From the NCBI GenBank assembly GCA_943787785.1, contig CALSNT010000013.1, forward strand, positions 1 to 64,000: a stretch of DNA of 64,000 nucleotides, in the 5' to 3' direction. Of the stretch, positions 43,862 through 53,707 are shown piece after piece (the first letter of the stretch is position 1; every line of letters starts with the position of its first letter). The position numbers were made by a program, and so were the translations under genes. Source of the stretch: an uncultured Paracoccaceae bacterium. GTDB taxonomy: Bacteria; Pseudomonadota; Alphaproteobacteria; Rhodobacterales; Rhodobacteraceae. Below the pieces are notes generated by a model. It saw only the letters and a program-made list of their open reading frames with translations, did not search any database and was not told the DNA's origin.

Positions 43862-45094
43862 TCAGCCGCCCGCGTCCACCTCGACCCCCAGCGCTTTCGC
43901 AACCGTGAAGATATCCTTGTCGCCGCGCCCGCACATGTTCATCACCAGCAGATGGTCGGCGGGCAGGGCAGGGGCGATTTTCATTACATGTGCCAGCGCG
44001 TGACAGGGTTCCAGCGCCGGGATGATGCCTTCCAGCGCGCAGGACAGTTGGAACGCCTCCAGCGCCTCCACATCGGTGATCGAGACATATTTCGCGCGCC
44101 CAATTTCATGCAGCCAGGAATGCTCTGGCCCGATGCCTGGGTAGTCGAGGCCTGCCGATATGCTGAACCCCTCCAGAATCTGCCCGTCATCGTCCTGCAA
44201 CAAATACGTCCGGTTGCCGTGCAGCACGCCGGGGCGGCCGCCGGTCAGGGACGCGCAATGCTCCATCTTGGCGTTCACGCCCTTGCCGCCCGCTTCAACC
44301 CCGATGATGTTGACGCTTTTGTCGTCGAGGAACGGGAAGAACAGGCCCATGGCGTTCGACCCGCCGCCAATCGCGGCGATCACCGTGTCGGGCAGACGCC
44401 CCTCAGCCTCGGCCATCTGCTCCTTGGTTTCCTTGCCAATGATCGCCTGAAAATCGCGCACCATCGCAGGGTAGGGGTGCGGCCCAGCCACCGTGCCGAT
44501 GCAATAGAAGGTGTCCCGCACGTTGGTGACCCAGTCGCGTAGCGCGTCGTTCATCGCGTCCTTCAGCGTGCCGCGCCCGCTGGTCACCGGCACCACCTTC
44601 GCACCCAGCAGGCGCATCCGGAAGACGTTCGGCATCTGCCGCTCGACGTCATGCGCACCCATGTAAACGATGCATTCCAACCCGAACTTGGCGCAGACCG
44701 TCGCCGTTGCCACGCCGTGCTGCCCTGCGCCCGTTTCGGCAATAATCCGGGTCTTGCCCATGCGCCGCGCCAGCAGGATCTGGCCCAGAACGTTGTTGAT
44801 CTTATGCGCGCCGGTGTGGTTCAGCTCATCGCGTTTAAGGTAAATTTTCGCGCCACCCAGATGCTCGGTCAGGCGTTCAGCGTGATAGAGCGGGCTGGGT
44901 CGCCCGACGTAGTGCTTCCACAGATGGTCCATTTCGGCCCAGAAAGACTCATCGGTTTTGGCTTTCTCGTATTCAGCCTCAAGGTCCAGGATCAGCGGCA
45001 TCAGCGTCTCACTGACAAACCTCCCGCCGAAATCACCGAACCGGCCGTTTTCATCCGGGCCGTTCATGAATGAGTTAAACAGGTCTTCGGGCAT
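43862..45094 (-). CDS. trpB: Tryptophan synthase beta subunit
   Basis: 410 residues. TrpB condenses indole with serine on PLP. The PLP lysine lies in [20 protein letters not shown], and the phosphate-binding loop is [20 protein letters not shown]. The family opening [20 protein letters not shown] is intact. ATG 45094 is used; the frame opens earlier, at 45145. trpA is not adjacent on this side. It is the last gene of the conserved aroA-to-trpB order in this window. Confidence 0.96.
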   Translation of the reverse strand: MPEDLFNSFMNGPDENGRFGDFGGRFVSETLMPLILDLEAEYEKAKTDESFWAEMDHLWKHYVGRPSPLYHAERLTEHLGGAKIYLKRDELNHTGAHKINNVLGQILLARRMGKTRIIAETGAGQHGVATATVCAKFGLECIVYMGAHDVERQMPNVFRMRLLGAKVVPVTSGRGTLKDAMNDALRDWVTNVRDTFYCIGTVAGPHPYPAMVRDFQAIIGKETKEQMAEAEGRLPDTVIAAIGGGSNAMGLFFPFLDDKSVNIIGVEAGGKGVNAKMEHCASLTGGRPGVLHGNRTYLLQDDDGQILEGFSISAGLDYPGIGPEHSWLHEIGRAKYVSITDVEALEAFQLSCALEGIIPALEPCHALAHVMKIAPALPADHLLVMNMCGRGDKDIFTVAKALGVEVDAGG

Positions 45095-45172
45095 GGGCAC
45101 AGCCTCCGAGAATTGGACGCTGTGGTGTATCGCGGGTGCCAGCATTGGTAAAGCCGGGAAAGGGGTCCGAGC

Positions 45173-45508
45173 TCACAACATGTCTCGCACAGCGCGCCAT
45201 TTCAACCGCAGCCAGCGACGACCCAGGATAACACCGCGTACAATCATGGGCCGCGAAACGGGCAGATCAACCGCCAGCAGGCACAGGCCGACCGGGATCA
45301 TCCAAAGGCCGAAAAACGGCAAGATCGCAAGCATCCCGGCGACGATGAACAAAAGCGCAATCGGCACACGGATCATCCAGCGGTCACGCTTCAGCAAGCC
45401 GCGCAGGACCGATCCGACGACCGGCAAATGGCGGGAGATCCCGTTCAATTGCCGGGTCAGGCGAACGCGGTTTTTGCTCGGGCTGTCGTCTATCACGGTT
45501 GGTTCCAT
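45173..45508 (-). CDS. Small membrane protein (PGPGW-like)
   Basis: 111 residues with two adjacent membrane helices (about 47-82: PIALLFIVAGMLAILPFFGL WMIPVGLCLLAVDLPVS in two pieces) and a basic C-terminus RGVILGRRWLRLKWRAV. Such proteins next to trpB are sometimes mis-named tryptophan synthase-like; the sequence has no relation to TrpB. Function unknown. It ends 79 bases before the trpB start and probably shares its transcript. Confidence 0.72.
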   Translation of the reverse strand: MEPTVIDDSPSKNRVRLTRQLNGISRHLPVVGSVLRGLLKRDRWMIRVPIALLFIVAGMLAILPFFGLWMIPVGLCLLAVDLPVSRPMIVRGVILGRRWLRLKWRAVRDML

Positions 45509-45636
45509 TTGGGTTGCGGGCGGACCAATAACAGCACTACCGATGCTGAACCTTTAGTCTCAACGTGCCGGTAGATAACGGGTTCCCGGAATCATACAAG
45601 AATCTGCTCGGAAACCGGAGGTGTGCTTCGGGTTGT

Positions 45637-46086
45637 TCAAGCCAACGACCGTTTGAAACCCGTATGCGAAGCCTCGAATCCCAGGCTGGCATAAAATTTC
45701 GCGCTACCGGTCCGACCAGCGTTCATCGTTAATTGTATCAGCGAACAATCCTGCGCGCGAGCCCGCGCCTCAACGTCCTCGAACATCGCACGGCCGATCC
45801 CCTGCCCGCGCAAATCCGATGCAACGCGCACGCTTTCAATCTGGGCCCGCCGCGTGGCCCGCAGTGACAGGCCAGAGATGCAGGTAAGCTGATAGGTTGC
45901 GATGACCCGACCGTCCTGCTCGCCCACGATCAGCATATTGCCGCACTCGCGCGTCATCGCATCAAAGGCGTCGAGGTACTGCGCCATCTCCGCGCCCTCA
46001 CGGGCCGCACCCAAAGCGTCGTCCTGCAATAACGCCAGAACGTCGGGCACGTCGCTGCGAGTTGCCTGGCGGAACGTGAGGCTCAT
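45637..46086 (-). CDS. GNAT-family N-acetyltransferase
   Basis: 149 residues. The acetyl-CoA binding loop is IESVRVASDLRGQGIGRAMF (about residues 85-104), with motif B in LTMNAGRTGSAKFYASLGF EASHTGF. The substrate is unknown. The ATG at 46086 overlaps the trpF stop (TGATG), so it is translationally coupled to trpF. It is an insertion between trpF and trpB compared with the minimal gene order. Confidence 0.85.
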   Translation of the reverse strand: MSLTFRQATRSDVPDVLALLQDDALGAAREGAEMAQYLDAFDAMTRECGNMLIVGEQDGRVIATYQLTCISGLSLRATRRAQIESVRVASDLRGQGIGRAMFEDVEARARAQDCSLIQLTMNAGRTGSAKFYASLGFEASHTGFKRSLA

Positions 46087-46724
46087 CAAATTGCCGCCTT
46101 TAGAAAATTGCGGATCAGCCCGGCATCCTTTACGCCGAGCGCGCTTTCCACGCCGGAACTCACATCGACTTGCTTCGCCCCGGTAAGGGCGATTGCCTCG
46201 GCCACATTGTCAGGGGTCAGCCCTCCGGCCAACATCCAGGGGCAGTCCCAGCGGTGGTTTGCAATCATGCGCCAGTCAAACGCCAGCCCGTTACCGCCCG
46301 GTAGCACTGCGTCCTTCGGTGGCTTTGCATCCACTAGCAATTGGTCGGCGACAGCAGCATAGGCGTCCAGAAGGGCAAGGTCGTCCGCATCCGCAACCCC
46401 GACAGCTTTCATCACCGGCAGCCCATACCGACCGCGGACTTCTACAACCCGCTCGGGTGTTTCGGAGCCGTGCAGTTGCAACATGTCGATCGGAGTTCGC
46501 TCAAGGATCACGTCCAAATCGGCGTCGCTCGCGTTGACTACCAGCGCCACTTTGGCGACCCCCGGCGGCACCTCGATGGCCAGATCACGCGCCAAGGCTG
46601 GCGTAACATTCCGAGGCGATTTTTCGAAGAAGACAAAACCCACATAAGCAGCCCCTGCTTCGGCAGCAGCTGAAACATGCTCGTGCGTCGACAGACCACA
46701 GATTTTGACACGTGTATTGACCAT
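46086..46724 (-). CDS. trpF: Phosphoribosylanthranilate isomerase
   Basis: 212 residues. TrpF catalyses the Amadori rearrangement in tryptophan synthesis. The catalytic Cys is in the N-terminal [11 protein letters not shown], the general acid Asp in [18 protein letters not shown], and the phosphate loop is [16 protein letters not shown] with VDVSSGVE. Start 46724 gives the standard [10 protein letters not shown]. lapA lies 10 bases upstream. Confidence 0.95.
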   Translation of the reverse strand: MVNTRVKICGLSTHEHVSAAAEAGAAYVGFVFFEKSPRNVTPALARDLAIEVPPGVAKVALVVNASDADLDVILERTPIDMLQLHGSETPERVVEVRGRYGLPVMKAVGVADADDLALLDAYAAVADQLLVDAKPPKDAVLPGGNGLAFDWRMIANHRWDCPWMLAGGLTPDNVAEAIALTGAKQVDVSSGVESALGVKDAGLIRNFLKAAI

Positions 46725-46734
46725 GGGGCGGGGT

Positions 46735-47076
46735 CTAGCGTGCGGTCGCCGGACCCTCAAGCATCGCCAGCACATCATCGCCGCTCTCGGAACTGGCATC
46801 CGACAGGCGATCAACTTCACGCTCCAGTCGCTGGCGTGCTTCGGCGCGATGCTTGTGCTCGCGCAGCCATTCCCAGACGAATCCGATGGCCACCCCCGCA
46901 ACGATGCTGGCAAAGATAACCAGAAACAGAGGTAACGAGATTGACCACTGGTACCCCAGCACGCCGGCCATATCATCGGGCAGAACCCGCAGAGTGACAA
47001 ACCCACGATTGGCCAGAGCCACCGCAATCAGAATAATGGCGAGGCCAGCCAGAAAGGCATAACGGATCAGACGCAT
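46735..47076 (-). CDS. lapA: LapA domain membrane protein
   Basis: 113 residues. Two membrane helices (about 5-23 and 46-68) and a cytosolic coiled-coil-like tail rich in Glu and Arg ([19 protein letters not shown]) match LapA, an LPS-assembly and FtsH-related factor in E. coli. The position between ihfB and trpF is the standard alphaproteobacterial one. The tail is followed by a low-complexity acidic end. Confidence 0.85.
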   Translation of the reverse strand: MRLIRYAFLAGLAIILIAVALANRGFVTLRVLPDDMAGVLGYQWSISLPLFLVIFASIVAGVAIGFVWEWLREHKHRAEARQRLEREVDRLSDASSESGDDVLAMLEGPATAR

Positions 47077-47085
47077 GGCGCCGAT

Positions 47086-47367
47086 TTAACCCTTGTTCAG
47101 CCTGTCGCGCAACAGCTTACCGGTCTTGAAAAACGGCACATGCTTCTCTTCAACTTCGACCGCGTCCCCGGTGCGCGGATTACGGCCCACTCGGGCGTCG
47201 CGCTTCTTGACCGAGAAGGCGCCGAAGCCGCGCAATTCCACGCGGTCGCCGCGCGCCATGGCTGAAATGACTTCCTCGAATATTGTATTCACAATGCGCT
47301 CAACGTCGCGGTGATACAAATGCGGATTCTCATCCGCGATTTTCTGAATCAGTTCCGATCGGATCAT
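47086..47367 (-). CDS. ihfB: Integration host factor beta subunit
   Basis: 93 residues, the family length. [20 protein letters not shown], then the DNA-binding arm [20 protein letters not shown] and the C-terminal [21 protein letters not shown] bends DNA at promoters and recombination sites together with IhfA. It lies 9 bases upstream of lapA. It is separated from rpsA by about 1.6 kb of unrelated genes on the other strand. Confidence 0.95.
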   Translation of the reverse strand: MIRSELIQKIADENPHLYHRDVERIVNTIFEEVISAMARGDRVELRGFGAFSVKKRDARVGRNPRTGDAVEVEEKHVPFFKTGKLLRDRLNKG

Positions 47368-47711
47368 GGCAGTGTCCCCCGCGCGCGCCTCTTGTGGCAG
47401 TATGGGCGCAATGCCGAACTATAGGCGAAAGCACGCGGAACGCAAAACCCCCAACATGCGAAAATGGGCGCTAATGCGCTGAATATTGGGGATAAACGTA
47501 CCCGAGAGGGCGCCAATTCGGTCGTTAGAAGGGCACATCCTCGCCTTGCCACTAACTCAAAAGACAACTGATTCGGCTGCTGTACAGCAACAAACGATGG
47601 TGCGGGGATTGGAGCTACAGCAGAATAATAGCGCTTTGTAGTCACATTGGATGACGCGACCGCGACCCCGCATCTGGCATGGAATCTGTCATCGATTGCA
47701 GGAGAAAACCA
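47368..47711. other. Intergenic region upstream of ihfB
   Basis: About 340 bases between the divergent ihfB and small ORF. It should hold the ihfB promoter and that of the 65-aa gene. I see no convincing -35/-10 pair, repeat or RNA gene. An open frame of 177 codons on the minus strand here has unusual composition and overlaps the 65-aa gene; it is not called. Confidence 0.5.
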
Positions 47712-47909
47712 ATGGATACAGCAATGATTCTTGCCACAACGGCAGCAAAGAAACCGACAGACCGGCCAACGCCGAGTGAACTTGACGATTTTTATGACGC
47801 CCACGGAAACGAGGCTGCGAAGCTTGTGCGGCTCGCTGGGTGGGCGGCCAGAATTTTCCGTCGCCGAGATAAGACCGGCCTGGTTGCCAGCTACCACGCC
47901 GAGGCGTAA
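47712..47909 (+). CDS. Hypothetical protein (65 aa)
   Basis: MDTAMILATTAAKKPTDRPT, then PSELDDFYDAHGNEAAKLVR, LAGWAARIFRRRDKTG. AGGAGA lies 6 bases before the ATG, a good ribosome site. No recognised family. It ends 17 bases before the LuxR-type gene and probably shares its transcript. A short amphipathic helix near residues 40-52 is plausible. Codon use is similar to neighbours. Confidence is modest because short frames can occur by chance. Confidence 0.5.
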   Translation: MDTAMILATTAAKKPTDRPTPSELDDFYDAHGNEAAKLVRLAGWAARIFRRRDKTGLVASYHAEA

Positions 47910-47926
47910 CCTTCCGCCATTCTGTC

Positions 47927-48901
47927 ATGACCAAGTTTAGCCCCATTACCGCTGATGAAACCGCGATAACAGCGGTGATCCGCGAAGAAACCGAAGCGTT
48001 TCTTGCCGGTGACCTTGACCGGTGGTCTGCGTGCCATGTGCAGGAAAATCGTGCCTGCGGGGTTTGCCAATCCTCCGAGCTGGGCATTGACGTTCAATGG
48101 GGCTGGGAGGCGCTATTTGCTGATGCGCGTCGCGCCCTCGCCAACGGGGCGCCTTGCGGATTCCACGAATTCGAGAACCGGAACATGCAGATTTCGGTAA
48201 CCGGCAACCTAGCGTGGGTGATCTACGAGCAATTTGCCAGCCATCAGGAGGGGCATTCTCAGAAATCGTTCGAAACCCATATCCTGGAAAAATCTGAGGG
48301 GCGGTGGCGCATCGTATACAACGCCTTTTTCACCCAGACACCGGTAAGGGCAGGCACCGGGCAGCTTACATTAGACGCAGAGGGTTTCCTGATCGACGCG
48401 GCTGAGGACGGGCGCGCGGCATTGGCGGGGCATCCGACGCTCACCATCTCGGCCGGGCGCATCCGCGCGCGAAGGCCGGTTTGGGACAAGCCTTTGCAAG
48501 CGGCGATCCGGCGCGCCGGTGAACTGCACGGGTTTTTCCAGCAGCATTCCTACGCCCAGAAAAGCGGCAGCCCGTTTCGCCTGCCAGTGATTCTAGGTGA
48601 AGATGATTCAGGCGCTCCGATTATCTGCCAGTTGAGTGTGCGGGACAGCGTCACATTTCTTGAAACAGATTTGCACGTACCGATTGCCCGCCATTTGGCC
48701 GCAGCGCGGGCAATATTCGGCTTGTCCAAGGGGCAGGTCGCATTGGCTGAGCGCATTATCAGTGGGGAAGGTCCGACCGAAGCTGCGCGGGTTCTGGGGA
48801 TCAGCCCGAATACAGCCCGCACACATTTGGCCCGGATTTATGAGAAGACTGGCGTGAACTCACAGACCGCCCTGGTGCGACTAATTCTGAGCACCGGATA
48901 A
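47927..48901 (+). CDS. SnoaL-like / LuxR-type fusion regulator
   Basis: 324 residues. The first 130 residues form a SnoaL/NTF2-like pocket domain (DETAITAVIREETEAFLAGD, LAWVIYEQFASHQ, GRWRIVYNAFFTQTP). A middle PAS-like or linker region follows. The C-terminal 60 residues are a LuxR-type HTH: LSKGQVALAERIISGEGPTE, AARVLGISPNTARTHLARIY. The sensor pocket probably binds a small ligand that controls DNA binding; ligand and targets are unknown. It is inserted between rpsA and ihfB, convergent to rpsA. Confidence 0.82.
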   Translation: MTKFSPITADETAITAVIREETEAFLAGDLDRWSACHVQENRACGVCQSSELGIDVQWGWEALFADARRALANGAPCGFHEFENRNMQISVTGNLAWVIYEQFASHQEGHSQKSFETHILEKSEGRWRIVYNAFFTQTPVRAGTGQLTLDAEGFLIDAAEDGRAALAGHPTLTISAGRIRARRPVWDKPLQAAIRRAGELHGFFQQHSYAQKSGSPFRLPVILGEDDSGAPIICQLSVRDSVTFLETDLHVPIARHLAAARAIFGLSKGQVALAERIISGEGPTEAARVLGISPNTARTHLARIYEKTGVNSQTALVRLILSTG

Positions 48902-48903
48902 AA

Positions 48904-48929
48904 AAACGGCCCCTCAAAGGGGGCCGTTT
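48904..48929. terminator. Bidirectional terminator between the LuxR-type gene and rpsA
   Basis: AAACGGCCCC, loop TCAAAG, GGGGCCGTTT: a 10-bp stem with A run before and T run after, so it works in both directions. It lies between two converging genes. Confidence 0.9.
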
Positions 48930-48949
48930 AGTTGACAGGGTGAGAACGA

Positions 48950-50632
48950 TTACTCGTCGTCGTCGCTTTTCAGCGCGGCGCCCAGAATGTCGCCCAGCGA
49001 TGCGCCCGAGTCGGAGGAGCCATACTGCTGCACGGCCTCTTTCTCTTCAGCGATCTCGCGCGCCTTGATCGACAGACCCAGACGACGGGTTTTGCTGTCG
49101 ACGTTGGTGACGCGAACGTCGACCTTGTCGCCAACCCCGAAACGTTCCGGACGCTGCTCGGCACGATCACGGCTCAAGTCGCTGCGGCGGATGAAGGATT
49201 TCGCACCCTCATACTCCACCTCGATGCCACCATCCTCGATCGAGGTCACTTCAACCGTGATGATCGAGCCGCGCTTCACGCCGTCGGTCGCCTCAGTAAA
49301 GCTGTCGTCCAGACCTTTGATCGACAGGCTGATACGCTCTTTCTCGACATCCACTTCGGTCACAACGGCATTGACGCCATCGCCCTTGCGGTAGTTCTGG
49401 ATCGCGTCTTCGCCACGCTCGTTCCAGCTGATGTCGCTCAGGTGGACCATGCCGTCGATGTCGCCTTCCAGTCCAACGAACAGACCGAATTCGGTGATGT
49501 TCTTGACCTCGCCCTCGACCTGCGTACCGGCGGGGTGGGTTTCTGCAAACACCTCCCACGGGTTGCGCATGGTCTGCTTCAGACCAAGGCTGACGCGGCG
49601 TTTGATCGGGTCGATCTCCAGCACTTTGACGTCAACTTCCTGGCTGGTGGACACGATCTTGCCCGGATGGACGTTCTTCTTGGTCCAGGACATCTCAGAG
49701 ACGTGAACCAGACCTTCGACGCCCGGCTCCAGCTCAACAAACGCACCGTAATCGGTGATGTTCGTCACGCGGCCCTTGTGGTCGCTGTCCAGCGGGTACT
49801 TGCCTTCGACGGCATTCCAGGGATCGTCCTGCAGCTGCTTGAGGCCAAGCGAGATGCGGTGCGTTTCCTTGTTTACCTTGATGACCTGCACCTTGATCGT
49901 TTCACCAATGGTGACGATCTCGGAGGGGTGGTTCACCCGGCGCCAGGCCATGTCAGTGACGTGCAACAGCCCGTCAACACCGCCCAGATCCACGAAGGCA
50001 CCGTATTCGGTGATGTTCTTGACGACGCCGTCGATAGCGACACCTTCGGTCAGACCGCCGATAACCTCGGCGCGCTGCTCGGCGCGGGATTCTTCAAGGA
50101 TGGCGCGGCGGGATACAACGATGTTGCCCCGGCGGCGATCCATTTTCAGAATCTGGAACGGCTGCTTCAGACCCATCAGCGGGCCAGCGTCACGTACCGG
50201 GCGGACGTCAACCTGAGAGCCGGGAAGGAACGCAACTGCGCCGCCCAGATCCACGGTGAAACCACCTTTGACGCGGCCAAAGATGGCACCGTCGACTTTT
50301 TCTTCCTCGGCGTAAGCGGCTTCCAGACGATCCCAGGCAGCTTCGCGGCGGGCCATTTCGTGGCTGATGACAGCCTCGCCCTTGGCGTTTTCGACCTGGC
50401 GCAGGAAAACCTCGACCTCGTCGCCCACTTCGATCTCGGGGGCTTCGCCGGGGTTTGCGAATTCTTTAAGCTCGACACGGCCTTCCATTTTGTAGCCGAC
50501 GTCGATGATGGCCTGTCCCGCTTCGATTGCGATGACTTTGCCTTTAACGACAGACCCTTCCTCGGGCGTGTCGATTTCGAAGCTTTCGTTCAGGAGGGCT
50601 TCGAATTCCTCCATCGTTGCTTTAGCGCACAT
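48950..50632 (-). CDS. rpsA: 30S ribosomal protein S1
   Basis: 560 residues with six S1 RNA-binding repeats (for example EGSVVKGKVIAIEAGQAIID, GVVKNITEYGAFVDLGGVDG and KGRVTNITDYGAFVELEPGV). The N-terminus MCAKATMEEFEALLNESFEI matches alphaproteobacterial S1. S1 binds mRNA and helps start translation. The final residues ALKSDDDE are usual. In the ancestral order cmk is directly upstream; here pepT, on the other strand, lies between them. Confidence 0.96.
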   Translation of the reverse strand: MCAKATMEEFEALLNESFEIDTPEEGSVVKGKVIAIEAGQAIIDVGYKMEGRVELKEFANPGEAPEIEVGDEVEVFLRQVENAKGEAVISHEMARREAAWDRLEAAYAEEEKVDGAIFGRVKGGFTVDLGGAVAFLPGSQVDVRPVRDAGPLMGLKQPFQILKMDRRRGNIVVSRRAILEESRAEQRAEVIGGLTEGVAIDGVVKNITEYGAFVDLGGVDGLLHVTDMAWRRVNHPSEIVTIGETIKVQVIKVNKETHRISLGLKQLQDDPWNAVEGKYPLDSDHKGRVTNITDYGAFVELEPGVEGLVHVSEMSWTKKNVHPGKIVSTSQEVDVKVLEIDPIKRRVSLGLKQTMRNPWEVFAETHPAGTQVEGEVKNITEFGLFVGLEGDIDGMVHLSDISWNERGEDAIQNYRKGDGVNAVVTEVDVEKERISLSIKGLDDSFTEATDGVKRGSIITVEVTSIEDGGIEVEYEGAKSFIRRSDLSRDRAEQRPERFGVGDKVDVRVTNVDSKTRRLGLSIKAREIAEEKEAVQQYGSSDSGASLGDILGAALKSDDDE

Positions 50633-50908
50633 GCGTGTTCAGTTTCCTATCATTAGCGTTTTATCTGGCCGCGCGGTTGTCTCCGCCGGTCTTTGGGTTT
50701 CAATTGGTCGCCGGTTTCCCGACCGGAAAATAAAGGAAGGGCCGGAGAATCCGACCCTGCCCATATGCCCGTCCGCAACTGTTACCGTCGCGTTGACAGG
50801 CGGGCGTATAGGCCGCGCGGGCCAGTCTTGCAAGGGGTTTGAGCGCAGGGCGACTTGACCCCGGACCGCGCGGGGCGTTGACATTGCAGCGAACAACGGA
50901 GTCCCCCC

Positions 50909-52153
50909 ATGCCAACCGATTTCAAAGCTGAACTCACTGACCGCCTGACCCGCTACTGCGCGATTGACTCGCAAAGTGATGAGCGGTCCCCCACCAGCCC
51001 CAGCACAGACATCCAGTTCGAGATGCTGAACCTGCTGAGGGATGAGTTGGAGGGGATCGGGGCGGAGGACGTGCAACTCACCGATTACGGCGTGGTGCTG
51101 GCGACGATTCCTTCAACGACGGACGCTGACACGCCAACGATCGGCCTGCTGGCCCATGTCGACACCGCCCCGCAATTCAACGCGACCGGCGTGAAGCCGG
51201 TCGTTCACCGCGCCTACAACGGTGGCACGATCAGTTTCGCGGACGCGCCGGAGTTGGAGCTGTCGCCCGAAGGCTCGCCCCATCTGGCGAATTGCGTCGG
51301 CCACGACATCGTCACCGCCAGCGGCACGACCCTGCTGGGTGCCGACGACAAGGCCGGGGTCGCGATCATCATGACCGCCGCGCGGCATCTGCTGGAAAAC
51401 CCGTCGATCCCCCACGGCAAACTCCGCATCGCATTCACCCCGGACGAGGAAATCGGGCGCGGCGTGAATGAGCAGCTCCCCACCGATCTGGCCGCCGATT
51501 TCGCCTTCACCTTCGACGGTCAGGAACCCGGCGGACTGGAGGTCGAGACATTCTCGGCAGACGGCGCGGTGGTCACCATCGAAGGCGTCTCGATCCACCC
51601 CGGCAACGCCAAGGGCAAGCTGGTCAACGCTTTGCATCTGGCCGCGAAGATCGTCGACACCCTGCCGCAGGCCCGCCTGACCCCCGAAACCACCGAGGGG
51701 CGCGAGGGGTTCATCTTTGTCGGGGAACTCACCGGCAGCGCCGCCCATGCCGAGATCAAGCTGATCCTGCGAGATTTCGAGATGGACAAGCTGGCGGCCC
51801 ACGGCGACTTGCTGCGGCAAGTCTGCACCACCGTGCAACTGGCCGAACCCCGCGCTGCGATCACCTGCGAGATCACGCCCCAATACCGCAACATGGCTTA
51901 TTGGCTGGATGACGACCCCCGCGCCGCCGAACTGGCCCGCGCCGCCTACCGCGCCTGCGGGATCGAGCCACTGTCGGTCCCGATCCGTGGCGGCACCGAT
52001 GGGTCCCGGCTGACCGAAATGGGCGTGCCGACGCCAAACCTGTTCACCGGAATGCAGGATATCCACGGTCCACTGGAATGGATCAGCGTGCAGGATATGG
52101 AGGCCGCGGCCGGCGTCTGCCTGAAGCTGGCCGAACTGGGGGCGGGGGGCTGA
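50909..52153 (+). CDS. pepT: Peptidase T (tripeptide aminopeptidase)
   Basis: 414 residues. A zinc-dependent M20 peptidase: first metal region LLAHVDTAPQFNATGVKP, central LLGADDKAGVAIIMTAARHL with metal Asp, FTPDEEIGRGV with catalytic Glu, the dimerisation domain GVSIHPGNAKGKLVNALHLA, and the final metal His in FTGMQDIHGPLEW. It removes the N-terminal residue of tripeptides in the cytosol. It is divergent from rpsA with 276 bases between starts and convergent to cmk, an insertion into the cmk-rpsA pair. Confidence 0.93.
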   Translation: MPTDFKAELTDRLTRYCAIDSQSDERSPTSPSTDIQFEMLNLLRDELEGIGAEDVQLTDYGVVLATIPSTTDADTPTIGLLAHVDTAPQFNATGVKPVVHRAYNGGTISFADAPELELSPEGSPHLANCVGHDIVTASGTTLLGADDKAGVAIIMTAARHLLENPSIPHGKLRIAFTPDEEIGRGVNEQLPTDLAADFAFTFDGQEPGGLEVETFSADGAVVTIEGVSIHPGNAKGKLVNALHLAAKIVDTLPQARLTPETTEGREGFIFVGELTGSAAHAEIKLILRDFEMDKLAAHGDLLRQVCTTVQLAEPRAAITCEITPQYRNMAYWLDDDPRAAELARAAYRACGIEPLSVPIRGGTDGSRLTEMGVPTPNLFTGMQDIHGPLEWISVQDMEAAAGVCLKLAELGAGG

Positions 52154-52628
52154 GTAACACACGCCAAAGTGCCGTAGGGAATACCTGCAACGTTTGGCCT
52201 GACGCGGCCATTGGCAACGCGCCCCGTCGTGCACCGCACGCGTTTCGTAACGTCGGATACCCGCTCCAGGCAAGATTTCTGCCAATCCGTTCACTGCTCA
52301 GGGACGATGCTCTAACGCCTCGTCAACACCCCACCCCTAGCACCCGCCGCGCTGGCACGTCGGGGTAAGGCCCCCGACAACGGACAACGGTTGCAGGCCG
52401 GGGTGAAGACCCTCCGGCCTTCCCGCACCACATGTAACAAGGCCGGGATGTCGGCCAAGGGATCGGGGTCAGACCCCCGAACAGACCCGCGCCACCGAAG
52501 CGGCGCCGCTTCTCCCTATAATTAAGTCGTATGCCGAATGTACAAACCTAGACATTCCCAACCCGGCCTTCGCCCCAATCGAGGCAGCCGGGATCATTTC
52601 CGCGCGTTTTTTTCGCCCGGCTTGCGCC
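52154..52628. other. Hairpin-rich intergenic region between pepT and cmk
   Basis: No supported gene in 475 bases. Three GC hairpins occur close together: GTCGGGG/CCCCGAC (52359-52378), GGCCGG/CCGGCC (52396-52419) and CGGGGTC/GACCCCCG-like (52464-52479). They sit between two converging genes. They may be terminators, or a small RNA or repeat unit; the sequence does not decide. Confidence 0.45.
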
Positions 52629-53261
52629 TTAGCGGCGAGGGATTTTCAACGCCCGCTCAACCACCGCAATCGCTTGCGCCGCGGCCTCGTCAATCTCCAT
52701 TTCGGTCGTGTCCAGCATCACCGCATCCTCTGCCGCAACCAGAGGAGCTGCTGCCCGTTGGCTGTCCCGCGCATCCCGTTCCCGCAAGGCCGCCAACACG
52801 TCCGCTTCGGTCACGTCTTCGCCGCGCGCCCGCATTTCAGCAAACCGCCGTGCCGCACGCACCGCATCCGTAGCGGTGACGTACAGCTTCACCTCTGCCT
52901 CAGGGCAGACCACCGACCCGATATCCCGCCCGTCCAAAATCGCCCCGCCCTTGCGGCGCGCGAATTGTCTCTGAAACGCCAGCAGCGCGCTGCGCACTTC
53001 CGCGACCGCTGCAACGCGTGAGGCCGCCTGTGCCACGTCGGATCCGCGGAGACCGTCCCGCACCAGATCCTCCTCGCGCAGCCCTTCGGCGGCTTCCAAA
53101 GGATCGCCGCCGGCCAGAACTTTCAGCGCCACAGCGCGATACAGCAGTCCGGTGTCCAGGTGCGCGAACCCGAATTGCTCGGCGACGCGCCGCGATACAG
53201 TGCCTTTGCCCGAGGCGGCCGGTCCGTCGATGGCGACAGTGAATGGGCCAGAAACGCTCAT
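52629..53261 (-). CDS. cmk: Cytidylate kinase
   Basis: 210 residues. P-loop [20 protein letters not shown] at residues 9-28, [37 protein letters not shown], and the lid/catalytic [20 protein letters not shown]. Cmk phosphorylates CMP and dCMP. It belongs with aroA upstream and rpsA downstream in the conserved order. Its start overlaps the GFA gene stop (ATGA-like, 4 bases). Confidence 0.95.
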   Translation of the reverse strand: MSVSGPFTVAIDGPAASGKGTVSRRVAEQFGFAHLDTGLLYRAVALKVLAGGDPLEAAEGLREEDLVRDGLRGSDVAQAASRVAAVAEVRSALLAFQRQFARRKGGAILDGRDIGSVVCPEAEVKLYVTATDAVRAARRFAEMRARGEDVTEADVLAALRERDARDSQRAAAPLVAAEDAVMLDTTEMEIDEAAAQAIAVVERALKIPRR

Positions 53262-53668
53262 CCGATGACCATTGTCGTCAATGCTGGATCGCGCCCCTCA
53301 GCACGCGGCAATCCATCCTCGATCTCATAATAATCACCCTTGTCGGCGCAATAGATATGCCCCGCCAGTGTCAGTCCGGTCGGGCGATCCAAGGTTCCGG
53401 CAAAGATCGACAGGTTTGCGCCCGGCCCATCCCAGAACAACTGCGATCCGCAGATTCCGCAAAACCCGCGACGTGCCATCTCGGACGATTGAAACCACGT
53501 CACGTCACCAACAATCGCCACATCTGCGCGCGCCGCCGAAGTCGCCGCCACATGATGCCCGCTGGCTTTGCGACATTGGCTGCAATGACACGCAACAACC
53601 GGCCGCAGTGCCCCACTTACCTGATAAGTGACTGCGCCGCACAGGCAGCTTCCGCTTCGGTTCGTCAT
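53258..53668 (-). CDS. GFA-family zinc-binding protein
   Basis: 136 residues. The zinc cysteines are in [31 protein letters not shown] and [10 protein letters not shown]. The family includes glutathione-dependent formaldehyde-activating enzyme, but most members have unknown roles and small-molecule thiol activity has been questioned. Its stop overlaps the cmk start by 4 bases, so it is coupled to cmk. ATG 53668 is chosen; the frame is open to 53692. Confidence 0.88.
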   Translation of the reverse strand: MTNRSGSCLCGAVTYQVSGALRPVVACHCSQCRKASGHHVAATSAARADVAIVGDVTWFQSSEMARRGFCGICGSQLFWDGPGANLSIFAGTLDRPTGLTLAGHIYCADKGDYYEIEDGLPRAEGRDPALTTMVIG

Positions 53669-53707
53669 CGCCTGGCCCTCTGCCTCATCCAACCGCTCAG
53701 GGATACG

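Noticed and set aside
47364-47897. 177-codon frame on the minus strand upstream of ihfB
   Set aside because: Composition is odd (many Cys and Arg), it overlaps the 65-aa gene and lacks any recognised domain.
49442-50656. 404-codon open frame antisense to rpsA
   Set aside because: Shadow of the repetitive S1 domains; the translation has repeated fragments and no independent signature.
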